Shown here: positions 22,745 through 32,318 of the stretch, one piece after another
How the letters are laid out: each line of letters starts with the position of its first letter
Numbering within the stretch: position 1 is the stretch's first letter
Assembly (NCBI GenBank): GCA_026770025.1
Contig: JAMXDE010000006.1
Location: 2,734,001 to 2,798,000 of the forward strand
Source of the DNA: Craspedostauros australis
Taxonomy: Eukaryota; Bacillariophyta; Bacillariophyceae; Mastogloiales; Achnanthaceae
Direction: 5' to 3'
DNA length: 64,000 nucleotides
Notes under the pieces: generated by a model
What the model was told of the DNA's origin: nothing
The model's database searches: none
Seen by the model: the letters and a program-made list of their open reading frames with translations, nothing else
Program-made: the position numbers and the translations under genes

Positions 22745-24185
22745 CCGTTACATTTGGTGTGCGACCTGGAAGTGGGCTGTCAACCTTTCCTTCGCTGGTT
22801 CTCTCGCGCTGGGCGTCCTTTGGCGTTATGCCTCGCCCTTCCGTGCTCTCCCCCTCTTTTTCTTTGAGCTTCCGATTTTCCTCTGCCGTTGCCTCCAACC
22901 GTGCTTGCATTGCTTCCATCTGTGCTTTCATCTCTACTACTAGTGCTCTCGTCGTCCCTGATGTCTTCTTTGTGCTTCCCGATAGCGTTGACATAGTTGA
23001 TTTCTGTGTTCTGTTCTCCATCAACTCCGCCAGTTGTTCCTCCAAGTGTGCGATCTTCTGTCTCTGCGTGCCTGTTGTCCGTTTGCTATTGTTTGTGAGT
23101 GTGGATGTGGTGGATCCTTCGCCTTGAAGTTCTTTGTCTCTTGCTGCCTGCCTGTTGGCTTCGCCTCTCGCACTGATGGTTTTCCATGCTTGGTGGTTTC
23201 GCAGCGACGGGATGGTGTCGTTATCCCCGTAGTCCTTTTCTGGTCTCGCGTCGCAGTCTCTGCTTTCTTGTGCTACTCCCTCCTCCATGTCGATCTCCAC
23301 CTTTCGTGCGAAGTGCATGTCTTCGTCGGCAGCCATCACGGCTTCCACTGCTTCATCTCGTTCTGAAATCACCCGCTTGGTTGCTTCGTCCCACTTCATC
23401 GTCTTTGCTTCGCCTCGCGCAAGTGTTGTGAACAGTGACCTCACTGTCTCGCCGTATTTCGCCTCTAGTGTCACCAACAGCCCTTTCACCGTCATGCGTG
23501 CTTCCATCTCTTTGTGTGGATGAAATTGAAACACATACCCTGCCCCTCTCCACTGCTTGCTCACTGATGCGAACAGTGGGGTATTCACGTTCCCCGTGGT
23601 GGATTTGAGCTTCATGATCATCTGGCGCAGTGTGTTGCCTGTTCCGTCTGGCACCGTGTCCAGGGTCTCTTGGATGATGTCGTGTGATGTGATCGATTTT
23701 GCCTCTTCGCACCAGCCGGCGTGGCGCTCTCTTAGCGCAAACCACCCTTGCCGCATGTCTGTGTTCACAATGCCTGAGAGTGGTGTTACCAACCTCATCC
23801 TGATTCCCAGTGGAAATTTCGTCGATTTCGCACCATAGTACGTCTCCATCACTTTCATCACCACTTCCTTGTCGGCTGTAGCGGTCTCAATGTGTAGTGC
23901 CCTCGGGTCTCTCTCCATTTTCCGGTTGGGGTCGTACTTTGCCCCGTCAGAGATGCGTTTCCAGTTCGCTGCCACCTGTCGTTGTGTTAGTCGAGTGAGC
24001 TCCGCCTCCAGCTCGTCTTCGCTGAGCTGTCTGGTTGAGTACATCATCCATCCGATGGTGGTGGTTGATGCGGCTTGAATCTTTGCCACAGTGAACCTTC
24101 CGCTGTCTCTTGAGAAGAAGTCTCTTAGCTCCTCTGTGATCCTTGTGATTGGGTTCTCGCATTCGATCCTCACCTTCAGGAACAT
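22713..24185 (-). CDS. Non-LTR element middle ORF (gag-like / ORF1-type protein)
   Basis: This ORF has 490 aa. The N-terminal part contains FPLGIRMRLVTPLSGIVNTD and further conserved-looking blocks, as in accessory ORFs of stramenopile non-LTR elements. The C-terminal third is a coiled coil (QKIAHLEEQLAELMEN; VVEMKAQMEAMQARLEATAEENRKL), suggesting self-association as in other ORF1 nucleic-acid chaperones. Its ATG overlaps the stop of the preceding ORF by 10 nt (ATGTTCCTGA). Its own end overlaps the polyprotein start by 32 nt. The role as RNA-binding particle protein is inferred from position and the coiled coil. Confidence 0.75.
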   Translation of the reverse strand: MFLKVRIECENPITRITEELRDFFSRDSGRFTVAKIQAASTTTIGWMMYSTRQLSEDELEAELTRLTQRQVAANWKRISDGAKYDPNRKMERDPRALHIETATADKEVVMKVMETYYGAKSTKFPLGIRMRLVTPLSGIVNTDMRQGWFALRERHAGWCEEAKSITSHDIIQETLDTVPDGTGNTLRQMIMKLKSTTGNVNTPLFASVSKQWRGAGYVFQFHPHKEMEARMTVKGLLVTLEAKYGETVRSLFTTLARGEAKTMKWDEATKRVISERDEAVEAVMAADEDMHFARKVEIDMEEGVAQESRDCDARPEKDYGDNDTIPSLRNHQAWKTISARGEANRQAARDKELQGEGSTTSTLTNNSKRTTGTQRQKIAHLEEQLAELMENRTQKSTMSTLSGSTKKTSGTTRALVVEMKAQMEAMQARLEATAEENRKLKEKEGESTEGRGITPKDAQRERTSEGKVDSPLPGRTPNVTDGATAASGDG

Positions 24186-25531
24186 CTTCTCTCGCTCTTT
24201 CCGTAGATGGCTCTCACCCCTTTGAAATATTCTTTCAGAGTGGTCAGGTCCTTAGGAAAATCGTCGAGTGAGTGGACGTTGGTTTGGGACACTGCTAGGT
24301 TCCATGGTTTCAATCTTGCTGTTGCGTCCACGTGCTGGATGTTAACAAGGAAATCTCTGCATGACCCGATGGCCGCGTCGATGGCGACTTTGGCGTCCTT
24401 CGCGTCACCTCCTCCGTTCACCATGATGTGCACGTCGCAGTATTTGATGTCATTGGTCTTGGTAGCCGTTTGTTGTTGGTTGGCGTTTCTGTTCCTGTTA
24501 ACCTCGTTCCATTCGTTGGTGAAAGTGTTACTTCCTGCCTGCGTTTGTTCATCTGCGTTGATGGACATATGATCCTGGTCGCTATAGATGAACTCGTTGT
24601 TCACACTTGGTGTTTCTGTTGGCGGCTGTGCTGTTGCTGTTGCCTCTGTGTTTGCTTGCGCTTGCTCCTTGTCCGTGTCTGCTGCTGCATTGGCTCTTTT
24701 GAGCGGTTGTATGAGATTGTCGCCTTTTGTTGGGCTCACTTCTCCTCGTTTCTTGTTGGCTGTTGTTCTGGCTGTTGTTCCTTCATCTTGTACCACTATT
24801 TCTTTTGGCACTGGCATCCTCTGGTCCGTTTCCGCCTCCTTGGTTTCTTTCCCATCTTCTACACTTCGCTCTTCATTACTGCTCTCTTCACTGCTGCTCT
24901 CTTCCTCGCTGCTTTCATCCTCGTCGTCCTGCGAGTCCGATTCCTTCGCTTTGCTAGCTAGTACTTCTGTGTCCTCCTCCTCTTCATCTACCATCATCTG
25001 CTCTCCTCCTTGCACATCTTCCTCCGTCTTCTTGGCCTCTTCCGCTGCAATTCTTGCCTTGCTTGCTGCCCCCATCTTCTCCCACTTCGTGTTGAGAATT
25101 CTCTCCATCCCGGCCTGGGCTGCTACCAAGTAGGCTTTCGCCTTGTATGGTCGCGTCACCCTGAGACTTCTGTTTTTGATGCACTGGTGGCACACTCTCT
25201 CGAAACCTCGTTGGACTGGTGGGTTCCTTGTTGGCGCAATCAGTACACTGCACTCGTCATGGATCGGCTCGCCACATGCCGCGCATCTTGACTCAGCCGT
25301 TGCCTTCCCTTCTCCCCTGCACATCCTTCCTGCTCCGCACCGGTCTTTTTCCTCCTTCTCCTGTCCTCCTGCTTCCCTTGCATCGTTCTTCCCCATTTCG
25401 CCTCCGTTGCTCTTCCTGTTTCCTCCCCCTTTATCCTCCTTCGTTCCTTGTCCTCCTTCCTTGCTTCTTCCTGTCTTCTCTATCCTCTTCACATACGCAC
25501 CAATAGGCATCTGAACTGGTTTCGTCGCCAT
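24176..25531 (-). CDS. Non-LTR element first ORF, PHD/RING-like zinc finger and acidic region
   Basis: This ORF has 451 aa and starts at the first ATG after the element's 5' end. Residues about 66-120 hold a Cys/His cluster (CGAGRMC, RCAACGEPIHDEC, RVCHQC) resembling a PHD- or RING-type zinc finger. A strongly acidic Glu/Ser tract follows, then a Gln/Asn/Thr-rich part. The C-terminal block (YCDVHIMVNGGGDAKDAKVAIDAAI) looks like the start of the domain that continues in the next ORF, which is read in the -1 frame after a 10-nt overlap. PHD-type fingers in other retroelements may bind chromatin; that role here is inference. Confidence 0.75.
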   Translation of the reverse strand: MATKPVQMPIGAYVKRIEKTGRSKEGGQGTKEDKGGGNRKSNGGEMGKNDAREAGGQEKEEKDRCGAGRMCRGEGKATAESRCAACGEPIHDECSVLIAPTRNPPVQRGFERVCHQCIKNRSLRVTRPYKAKAYLVAAQAGMERILNTKWEKMGAASKARIAAEEAKKTEEDVQGGEQMMVDEEEEDTEVLASKAKESDSQDDEDESSEEESSSEESSNEERSVEDGKETKEAETDQRMPVPKEIVVQDEGTTARTTANKKRGEVSPTKGDNLIQPLKRANAAADTDKEQAQANTEATATAQPPTETPSVNNEFIYSDQDHMSINADEQTQAGSNTFTNEWNEVNRNRNANQQQTATKTNDIKYCDVHIMVNGGGDAKDAKVAIDAAIGSCRDFLVNIQHVDATARLKPWNLAVSQTNVHSLDDFPKDLTTLKEYFKGVRAIYGKSERRCS

Positions 25532-25670
25532 CTTGCTGCTGCTTCCTCTTCTCTTTTCGTCGTGTTGTTGTTGGTTGTTTTCTTGCTGTCTTTTTGCTGT
25601 CTTTTTATTTTAGTTGGTTGTTTTGCTGCGACAATTTTTTCGGGACTGTTTCGGTCTTTTCCAAAATTGT

Positions 25671-25689
25671 ATTCACTGAACTCAATGTA
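25671..25689. repeat. Target-site duplication of the non-LTR element, right copy
   Basis: This is an exact copy of the 19 bp at 16673-16691. It abuts the 5' end of the minus-strand retrotransposon. Confidence 0.9.
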
Positions 25690-26310
25690 CTCCAGGAACT
25701 ATGCTCCTCTGAATCCTTGTGTTACAGCTAATCTCGATTCCATTGTCGGCCATGCCAGCTAACAACTACACATGGCAACAACAATGTTATATCGATATTG
25801 TACACAGCGAAATCACACGAGTCCTTCAAGAGGGATCAAGTCTTTCAGGATGATGGTGATGAGCTAGTGTAGTGAAGACACTGTTTGGGTTGAGTGACTT
25901 CTGGTTCTATGTTATCTTCTTTGAGTTGTATCTCATGTTGCTGTCTTCAAGGACAGCTCTCGGTCATTGCACCTCTGCAATCTTGTTCTGATGTGGAGAT
26001 GACCCATGATGTGGCGATGATGTCTCCTGTGTCGACATCACTCATCACCATTCCATGGCTCTGTCGATTCCACATTCCATTGATGATGCTTGAGGGCGTC
26101 GAGGGTGGTGTCACTTCAGGTTTAGTTGGGAAGTATATCAGGTCGAATTGGACATCACATGTTCGCCGGGTGGTGGCCAGACCGAATCTCTGATGTTCTC
26201 TCTAGTGTGTCCCTTATGCCGGAATTCATGTGTCTGAAGAAAGCATCGTTTCAGCACATACCAGGACAGACTAATCAGAAAACGAATCAGGTGAATAAAG
26301 CATTGTGCTA
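25690..26310 (-). mobile_element. Decayed copia-type LTR fragment
   Basis: The reverse complement of about 25945-26145 aligns with the old copia LTR at about 43345-43545. Shared blocks include tacttcccaactaaacct, atcaatggaatgtggaatc, gatgtcgacac and tctccacatcaga. Similarity fades on both sides, so the borders are unknown. No coding part remains. The 6-kb DNA transposon is inserted just to the right. Confidence 0.6.
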
Positions 26311-26314
26311 ATAA

Positions 26315-26470
26315 GACCCCCTCGAGTGAGTCGACCTGCAGTCCGTAATCAGGCATGTCAACTTTTTCTGGACACATGGATAACCACCCACAAATTAAGA
26401 ATACTGACCATCACAGCATGACGAAAAAATAAAGTCCATATTGCTATAGTTTATATTCTAAGTTTTATGG
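26315..26470 (+). repeat. Left terminal inverted repeat of the 6-kb transposon
   Basis: Pairs with 32159-32314 in inverted orientation. The few differences are mostly C/T or A/G transitions. Confidence 0.9.
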
Positions 26471-26987
26471 ATCATTCATGTTTTTGTGGTCCCATGAGTG
26501 GAAGTCAACGATACGTCGCCTTTGATTTTGGAATGCTCTATGATGTTCTGTGCAAAATACAAAAGGTATCTATTCACGCTGGTGTTTCGGCTGCTTCCTC
26601 CTAACTCGATCGTTTGAAACGCGTTAATCCCACGTTAGCACTGGTAACAACAATCGGCGTTTTGAGCCTCCACAAACTGAACACATCACAAAGATGACAA
26701 CACATCACACACCATCATCATCTATCCACAAAATTCATCGTCGCATTTTGGCGCCGTTTCAGTGTTTTCTCGGCTCATGTTATGTATAGTCGTGGTATCG
26801 TTCCACACGCACGGTCGTTGCACAAATAGCATGAGTAGCATTACTGGTTCCGACTACGGAAGTCGTCGTTGTTGTTACTCCATTGTCTACCTATCACTGC
26901 GTGATCTTGTATGGTCACTTTTCCTCAGACTCGTGCAAGCCATCCACCCCACCACACCAACTCCTCTACTCCACTATCATCGCCATC

Positions 26988-29900
26988 ATGCTCCCCTCCT
27001 CCGCCCCAAAAGCTCTTCCCAAGGATGGCAACCCCTCGCCAAGGAAGAAACCTCGTTCCGCTCAACTTGCGTCTGCTCCTCCCTTCGACTCCAAGGGGAA
27101 TCTGCTTCTTGCCACGGAGCAGTTGTTGCTTGACAAGCCGTCTGCTGTGTTGCGCAAGCCGATCACCATCAAGCAAGTTGTTGGTGTGAAGCCCATGCAG
27201 GCAGTAGACAGCAGCCTTGTCCCAAACGATGTGGATGCACATGCTCATGAGCTCCACGTCTACGTACACATCGTAGACGATAAGGGAGGCATCATCGAAG
27301 ACTCAAACGTTATTGTGCATTCGGAGGGACGAGGTGTCAGTGATGCGACATTGGTTAACGTTGCCGTGAACGTACCGCCTCCTGCTGTGCCTCTCTCCAA
27401 CCCACCCAGCCCTGTTAGGGTTGTCCGGCACCCTCGCCCAGTTGCATTGGAGGCAGATTGCAACGATGGCAGTGACGAAGACTACATGGACGGGCGCAAT
27501 CGCAGGAAGAAGCAACCAAGCAGGAAGTGCAAAGACGGTCGCTCGACGTCAGGCAAAAAAGATGCAGAGAAGTGGTGCCGCAATGCAGTAGTTGCTGCCA
27601 TGGATGCACTTAAATCTGACATTGATCCTTCCGTTTTGAGGCTGATGCCGAAGAGGGGCTTCGTGCTCGGGAGTCCATACGACAGGCAAACATGGAACAA
27701 AACCAAGAAGGTGTGGGTTGTGGTTGCCTGTGCACTTTGGGATGTCCTCCTCCCTGGAGAGGAGGCGCCCGCTCGCCAGATGGAGCAGGTGGTGCCATTC
27801 GTTCGCGCTGGAGTGGACCTGACGCCGCTAACACTTGGACCTAACTTCTACAACATATGCCTTCGTGGCGAAAAGGCGCTGGCCATCGCTGCAAGAGCCA
27901 TTCTCGCGGCGTCTGCGTCGCCAACATACTGCTCCGCTGTCCTTTCAAAGCACTTGGAGGGATTGTCGGAGGAGCAGCGGGGTCGTGTGGAACCAAAACG
28001 AGAATTTGTTACACGCAGCCAACTCACTACATTGCGCCGCTACTATGGCATGCTGTCCGAAGGGGAGGTGTTGCCACCCAGAGTTCTTCAGTATCGAGTG
28101 AGCGCATGCGCTCTTTCCGGCGTGGTCTCATTTCTCATCACCACGACAACATACAAAGCTGGCTTGTGCCACACAGTACAGTGGGATGGTGTGGAGTTCG
28201 AGAATGTGCCGGTGTTCGATCGTGGTGGTACTACGATCAAAGAATTGTTCGATATGTATTCGGCCGCGACCAACAACCCGGTTGGAATGCCCGCATTCAC
28301 TGACATCACAAAGCTACTCACACGCAAGAGCAAGATCAAGACAGGGTTATCTTCTTTCGACAGTCATTTTTGGATGGCGATGGAGACACTGAACCGCGCA
28401 GTCTCCCGCATCGCCGTCCTTTTGAAGACTAAGTATCCTGCATCAAACACTGACAAGGAACCTGACGACGTCATCTCGCAGCATGTGCGCACAGCCGATT
28501 CCCTCTTGCATGCGCTCGAGCTGCTTGTCATCTTCGTGAAATGGGAATCCCCTGCATCACATGTGCAGCGCGATTGCGATGACCCGATGCATTCGGCCGC
28601 GTTCGCGCTCACCACCGCAAAGGAAAAGCAGGCCACAACCACATCAACCAACCAACGCAAACCATGCACTAACAAACACAAACGCAAGAAGAAGACCACC
28701 GCCACAAAGGATACTCCCAATTCCTTGGACAACGCTCCATCTATCACAAATGACAATTCTGCGACCACCACAAATGACCAACCCTGTAAAGTATGCAACC
28801 GTTGTGGAGCAGCAATGCGATTTGTGGATGATCGTTTTGTCCCTTTCGTCACAATGCTTAAGGACAACGAACTCGTGGAACACAAAGACGAGTTGCAGTC
28901 AATGATTGAGGCCGCACCAGGGTTTGCCAACGAAATTGTTAAGTACATGGCTCACAAAGTGCGTGCCAAAGTTCAATTCCAAAAAATTGACTTCTATCAA
29001 CACAATATCAATGACAATGAAAAACAAGCTTATGTGGCACTTGACCATAAGCAAAAAATTCTACTGACAGGCCAAGGCGAAGCCCAACAAGAATATTGGG
29101 GGAAAAAGGGAATGTCACTGCTTGGGGCGATGGTCATCACATGTCGCAATGACATTTTTACTTATCGGTTCATCGACATTGTGGTCGATGGAAGACCGAC
29201 ACAAGACACTCTTCAAGTTGGTGGACTGCTGGAGATCGTGCAAAAAAAGGTCAAAGACATTTACCCATCCGTGACTGAAATCATCCTACAGAGCGATAAC
29301 GCGTGTTGTTTCGCCAGTCACGAGCACATCGCGCTCATCACGTCCAAACTGAACAAGAACCTCAGGCGACGAAACGCGGCCAAAATCATCGCATGGATCT
29401 ACACAGAGGCCCAAACTGGTAAGAGCATGCTGGACACCCACTTCGCGTACATCACCCGTGTACTGCGAAAATACGTGCAAAGTGGACACGACATCAAGAC
29501 CCCGTTCCAAGTCTTCGAGGCACTGCAAGCCGGTGACATCGCAGCTACAACAACAGTACTTGCTGACGCGTCGCTCCTCCAAGGCAACATCACGACGTTT
29601 CCAGGTGCACCGAAAAGACGATTCCGCGCAAGTGGACAACAGGTACGTCAGACTCACGAGGTGAAGTATGATGATGACCAGGCACGACTGGTGGCCGCGT
29701 CTGGCATCACGGAAGACGTTGTGGTGAAAAGCGCTGAATGGGAAGGGTGGACCATCAACGAGCTGGGCGTCACCGAGAAAGAATCGTACACGTCCGAGAA
29801 GCTGCCGATCACGTCCGAATCATCCAGGAAGACGGACAAGACGCGAAAATTCGGTCGCACAGCGGCGGAGAGCAAGGCGCTGGCGTTCGGCAAAGCCATC

Positions 29901-30467
29901 GCAGACGGACAACGACACCTGCCATTCGATCACACCACAGCGCTACAAGACCAGACCGCGGAAACAGAACACCCACCACTCGCAGCACAAGGCTGGGCAA
30001 GCAAAACAACGCGCAAACCAGCGAAACTACCAGACTACATCGCGGACAAATTGAAGGACATCTGTGAAGCGTCCGCGAAGGATCCAAAAAACAGACCATC
30101 CGAACACGAAGCACACGAGAAACTGATGAGCGACGAAAAAACAAAAACTGACTGGTACGTACAACTGCACGCAAATCCCATGCGCGTCAAAGCGTCGCTG
30201 TTCACAGCGTACAACGCCAAACAACGCAAAGAAAAGAAGGAGGCCGCTCTCATCAAGGCGGAAGCCAACACAACAAGCAAAGCAACAGCAACATCCACAA
30301 TCGTGGTGACCAACAATGAATCAGCTGGAACAGAGAAGGAACGAATCGAAGAGGAGTTGCAGAGAGAGGAAGAGGAATGGGAGAATCAGAGGTGGTGTGA
30401 TGCTCACACAGTGAAGGTGAATGCAGAAAGTGAGGCTGTGTTGGACGACAAGACGAAAAATTTGTGA
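26988..30467 (+). CDS. Large DDE/D-type transposase of unassigned family
   Basis: The protein is 1159 aa from the first in-frame ATG (26988). The frame is open about 35 codons upstream without an ATG. The N-terminal half contains a basic segment (RNRRKKQPSRKCKDGR) and a long conserved-looking region. A small CKVCNRCG cluster (C-x2-C-x2-C) lies midway. The C-terminal half has a probable RNase H-fold catalytic core: Asp of VALDHKQKI (about 686), Asp of ILQSDNACCF (about 770), and Glu of TEAQTGKSMLDTHFAY (about 807) with a nearby Asp. The tail is charged and coiled. It would cut and rejoin the long-TIR ends. SDNA plus EAQxGKxxxDxHFA motifs also occur in animal transposon proteins, but I cannot place the family. 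The Sola-like label rests on the 4-bp target duplication and is tentative. Confidence 0.75.
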   Translation: MLPSSAPKALPKDGNPSPRKKPRSAQLASAPPFDSKGNLLLATEQLLLDKPSAVLRKPITIKQVVGVKPMQAVDSSLVPNDVDAHAHELHVYVHIVDDKGGIIEDSNVIVHSEGRGVSDATLVNVAVNVPPPAVPLSNPPSPVRVVRHPRPVALEADCNDGSDEDYMDGRNRRKKQPSRKCKDGRSTSGKKDAEKWCRNAVVAAMDALKSDIDPSVLRLMPKRGFVLGSPYDRQTWNKTKKVWVVVACALWDVLLPGEEAPARQMEQVVPFVRAGVDLTPLTLGPNFYNICLRGEKALAIAARAILAASASPTYCSAVLSKHLEGLSEEQRGRVEPKREFVTRSQLTTLRRYYGMLSEGEVLPPRVLQYRVSACALSGVVSFLITTTTYKAGLCHTVQWDGVEFENVPVFDRGGTTIKELFDMYSAATNNPVGMPAFTDITKLLTRKSKIKTGLSSFDSHFWMAMETLNRAVSRIAVLLKTKYPASNTDKEPDDVISQHVRTADSLLHALELLVIFVKWESPASHVQRDCDDPMHSAAFALTTAKEKQATTTSTNQRKPCTNKHKRKKKTTATKDTPNSLDNAPSITNDNSATTTNDQPCKVCNRCGAAMRFVDDRFVPFVTMLKDNELVEHKDELQSMIEAAPGFANEIVKYMAHKVRAKVQFQKIDFYQHNINDNEKQAYVALDHKQKILLTGQGEAQQEYWGKKGMSLLGAMVITCRNDIFTYRFIDIVVDGRPTQDTLQVGGLLEIVQKKVKDIYPSVTEIILQSDNACCFASHEHIALITSKLNKNLRRRNAAKIIAWIYTEAQTGKSMLDTHFAYITRVLRKYVQSGHDIKTPFQVFEALQAGDIAATTTVLADASLLQGNITTFPGAPKRRFRASGQQVRQTHEVKYDDDQARLVAASGITEDVVVKSAEWEGWTINELGVTEKESYTSEKLPITSESSRKTDKTRKFGRTAAESKALAFGKAIADGQRHLPFDHTTALQDQTAETEHPPLAAQGWASKTTRKPAKLPDYIADKLKDICEASAKDPKNRPSEHEAHEKLMSDEKTKTDWYVQLHANPMRVKASLFTAYNAKQRKEKKEAALIKAEANTTSKATATSTIVVTNNESAGTEKERIEEELQREEEEWENQRWCDAHTVKVNAESEAVLDDKTKNL

Positions 30468-30477
30468 TGGAGGTGCT

Positions 30478-31998
30478 TCGCCGCGATAACACGAGTTGTG
30501 GAGTTTTGTGGGTGATGGGTCGTGATACGTAGGCTAAGCTAGAGAACATCCAAAAAACACATCCAACATTTGCTTATCATGCTATATCTCAACAACACAT
30601 CGCTTACAGTTATATCTAAAAATTGCATTCAAACACCTGACTATCATTGAATCAGAATATCGAAGTTAAATTGAAATAGAAGTTATTTTTTGTCATGTTG
30701 GCCACCACACAGTTGTGCGGTGGAATCGACAAATTCTGGATGGCAACATGCTGCTCTCGCATCAGCCCCCATGATCATCATCCTCATCCTGATATTTCAG
30801 TAAATTGCGCACCACAATGACTCGGTATACCCCCCATCTATCCAATCCATGAAGCTTGGCCACAGATACCCACATCAAATGGGCCAAAGTGTCCACACAC
30901 TGAAAAAGAGCAATTTCGAAAAGCCGTTTTCAATGCGGACGCGGTACGGATATGGATCCATGCCTCATCCATATGACCCTTTCAGCCCCTCCACATGACC
31001 CTCGTGCATTTCCACACTCTCTGACGACACGCTGATGCATTCAGAATGGTTTGGGCATGGATGGTATCGATGGTACACCTCCATTTGGCAATGCCAATTG
31101 TTTTTTTTGCGGCCCCACCAAGAGCGACAATTCCTTGGATAATCTTGGCCGCAGCCTCTCCCAGACAATATCCACGGCGCATACTTCGTGACGAGCATCT
31201 TGAGCCGATGTCGTACGTATTCTCAATGGGTGGCTTGGCGATTGGACGACCTGTTGATAGCGCCGATCACAGCCAAATGCACGCGATGGGCGCGCCGCCA
31301 CCCCCCAAAAACCTTCTGCTCTCCACCTTTTCGTCCGCGTGGACACCTTCGCGGGAGTCTCCGAGCCTCAAACTTCACGGGAACCTTGTACATTCCCTCC
31401 TGTGTGTGTCTTGTGAATCCACAGGCGCTGGTGTGGCTTGTGTATTGCATACACAGGTCTCATCCAATGAGCCGATCTGCCACCAAAATGTGTCCTTCGT
31501 TCGAGAGGCTGCCGCCGCCCCAAATCAGCCTCTATCGCAGCCCCCTCTCGCCCACCCACCAAGGGTTTCATCGCGGTGACGGCGATGTGCGTGGATGTTG
31601 CATTGGACGGCTGGTTGGTGCGGCGCTGCGGATGCCGTTGGGCGGCCATTGTGACGTTTTTTTTTTGTGTTCCACCATTGTCATCTTGTTGTGTCGAGTT
31701 TGGCGCTCTCAGCCAGTCGGGCATCCTGGGGGCTGAGGTAAATGTCAAACATTGCAACAAACGTACGAAAAATGCATGACACAAAACACTTCGAGAGCAC
31801 CAACGCAACTCGAGCGCTCTGTCAGGACGAAACGCAGCTGATGATGATTCACATCGTCCTGTGATTGGTGTTTCATGACGTAGTGTCAAGTGTTGTGACG
31901 TCGAAAACAGATTAGACAAACATTGGGTAGAATGAATGTAAACGCGCTATGGCCGCTTCTCCCAAAACTCTACAACTAGTGCTATCGTGGGCGGGTGT
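30478..31998. mobile_element. Non-autonomous mariner-like element nested in the 6-kb transposon
   Basis: The ends carry the inverted motif cgataacacgagttgtggag (left) / cgatagcactagttgtagag (right, reverse-complemented). These match the internal part of the terminal repeats at 37436 and 42701. The left ~1.3 kb aligns with 37455-38760 and the right ~200 bp with 42480-42680, at moderate identity. The transposase-coding part is absent. It begins about 10 bp after the stop codon of the large transposase. Confidence 0.65.
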
Positions 31999-32158
31999 TG
32001 GATGGTCTGATCGGAACACCTCAAAAAGAGACTAATCAATTCAAAATGGGAACAACCTCGCTGAAACAAAGAACAGCGAAGGGTTACATTGGATCGATCT
32101 AGTCAATTATCTATGGCTGAAACGTAGAAGAGGTCAAAAAAAGACCACGTTGATGGGT

Positions 32159-32314
32159 CCATAAAACTTAAAATATAAACTATAGCAACATGGACTTTAT
32201 TTTTTCATCATACTGTGATGGCTAGTATTCTTAATTTGTGGGTGGTTATCCATATATCCAGAAAAAGTTGACATGCCTGATTACGGACTGCAGGTCGACT
32301 CACTCGAGGGGGTC
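32159..32314 (-). repeat. Right terminal inverted repeat of the 6-kb transposon
   Basis: Inverted partner of 26315-26470, followed by the ATAA target duplication. Confidence 0.9.
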
Positions 32315-32318
32315 ATAA

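Larger units (their letters stand above)
16692..25670 (-). mobile_element. Complete non-LTR (LINE-type) retrotransposon, about 9.0 kb
   Basis: On the minus strand the element starts at about 25670 (acaattttggaaaag) and ends in a short (TTA)5 tail at 16692-16707. It lies between perfect 19-bp target-site duplications. A 5' leader of about 140 bp precedes three overlapping ORFs: a PHD-like/acidic ORF, a gag-like ORF, and an endonuclease-RT-RNase H ORF. A ~320-bp 3' UTR follows. APE endonuclease plus RNase H plus a simple-repeat tail places it near the I/Ambal-type clades, tentatively. All ORFs are open, so the copy looks young. Confidence 0.9.
26315..32314 (+). mobile_element. 6.0-kb DNA transposon with ~155-bp terminal inverted repeats
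   Basis: The ends are inverted copies beginning gaccccctcgagtgagtcga, with about 95% identity over ~155 bp. The element is flanked by ATAA on each side (26311-26314 and 32315-32318), giving a 4-bp target duplication. It carries one large + strand transposase ORF. A ~1.5-kb block between the ORF and the right end matches the non-coding parts of the mariner-like element at 37.4-42.7 kb and looks like a nested insertion. A 4-bp duplication occurs in Sola-type elements among others; the superfamily is not established. Confidence 0.88.
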
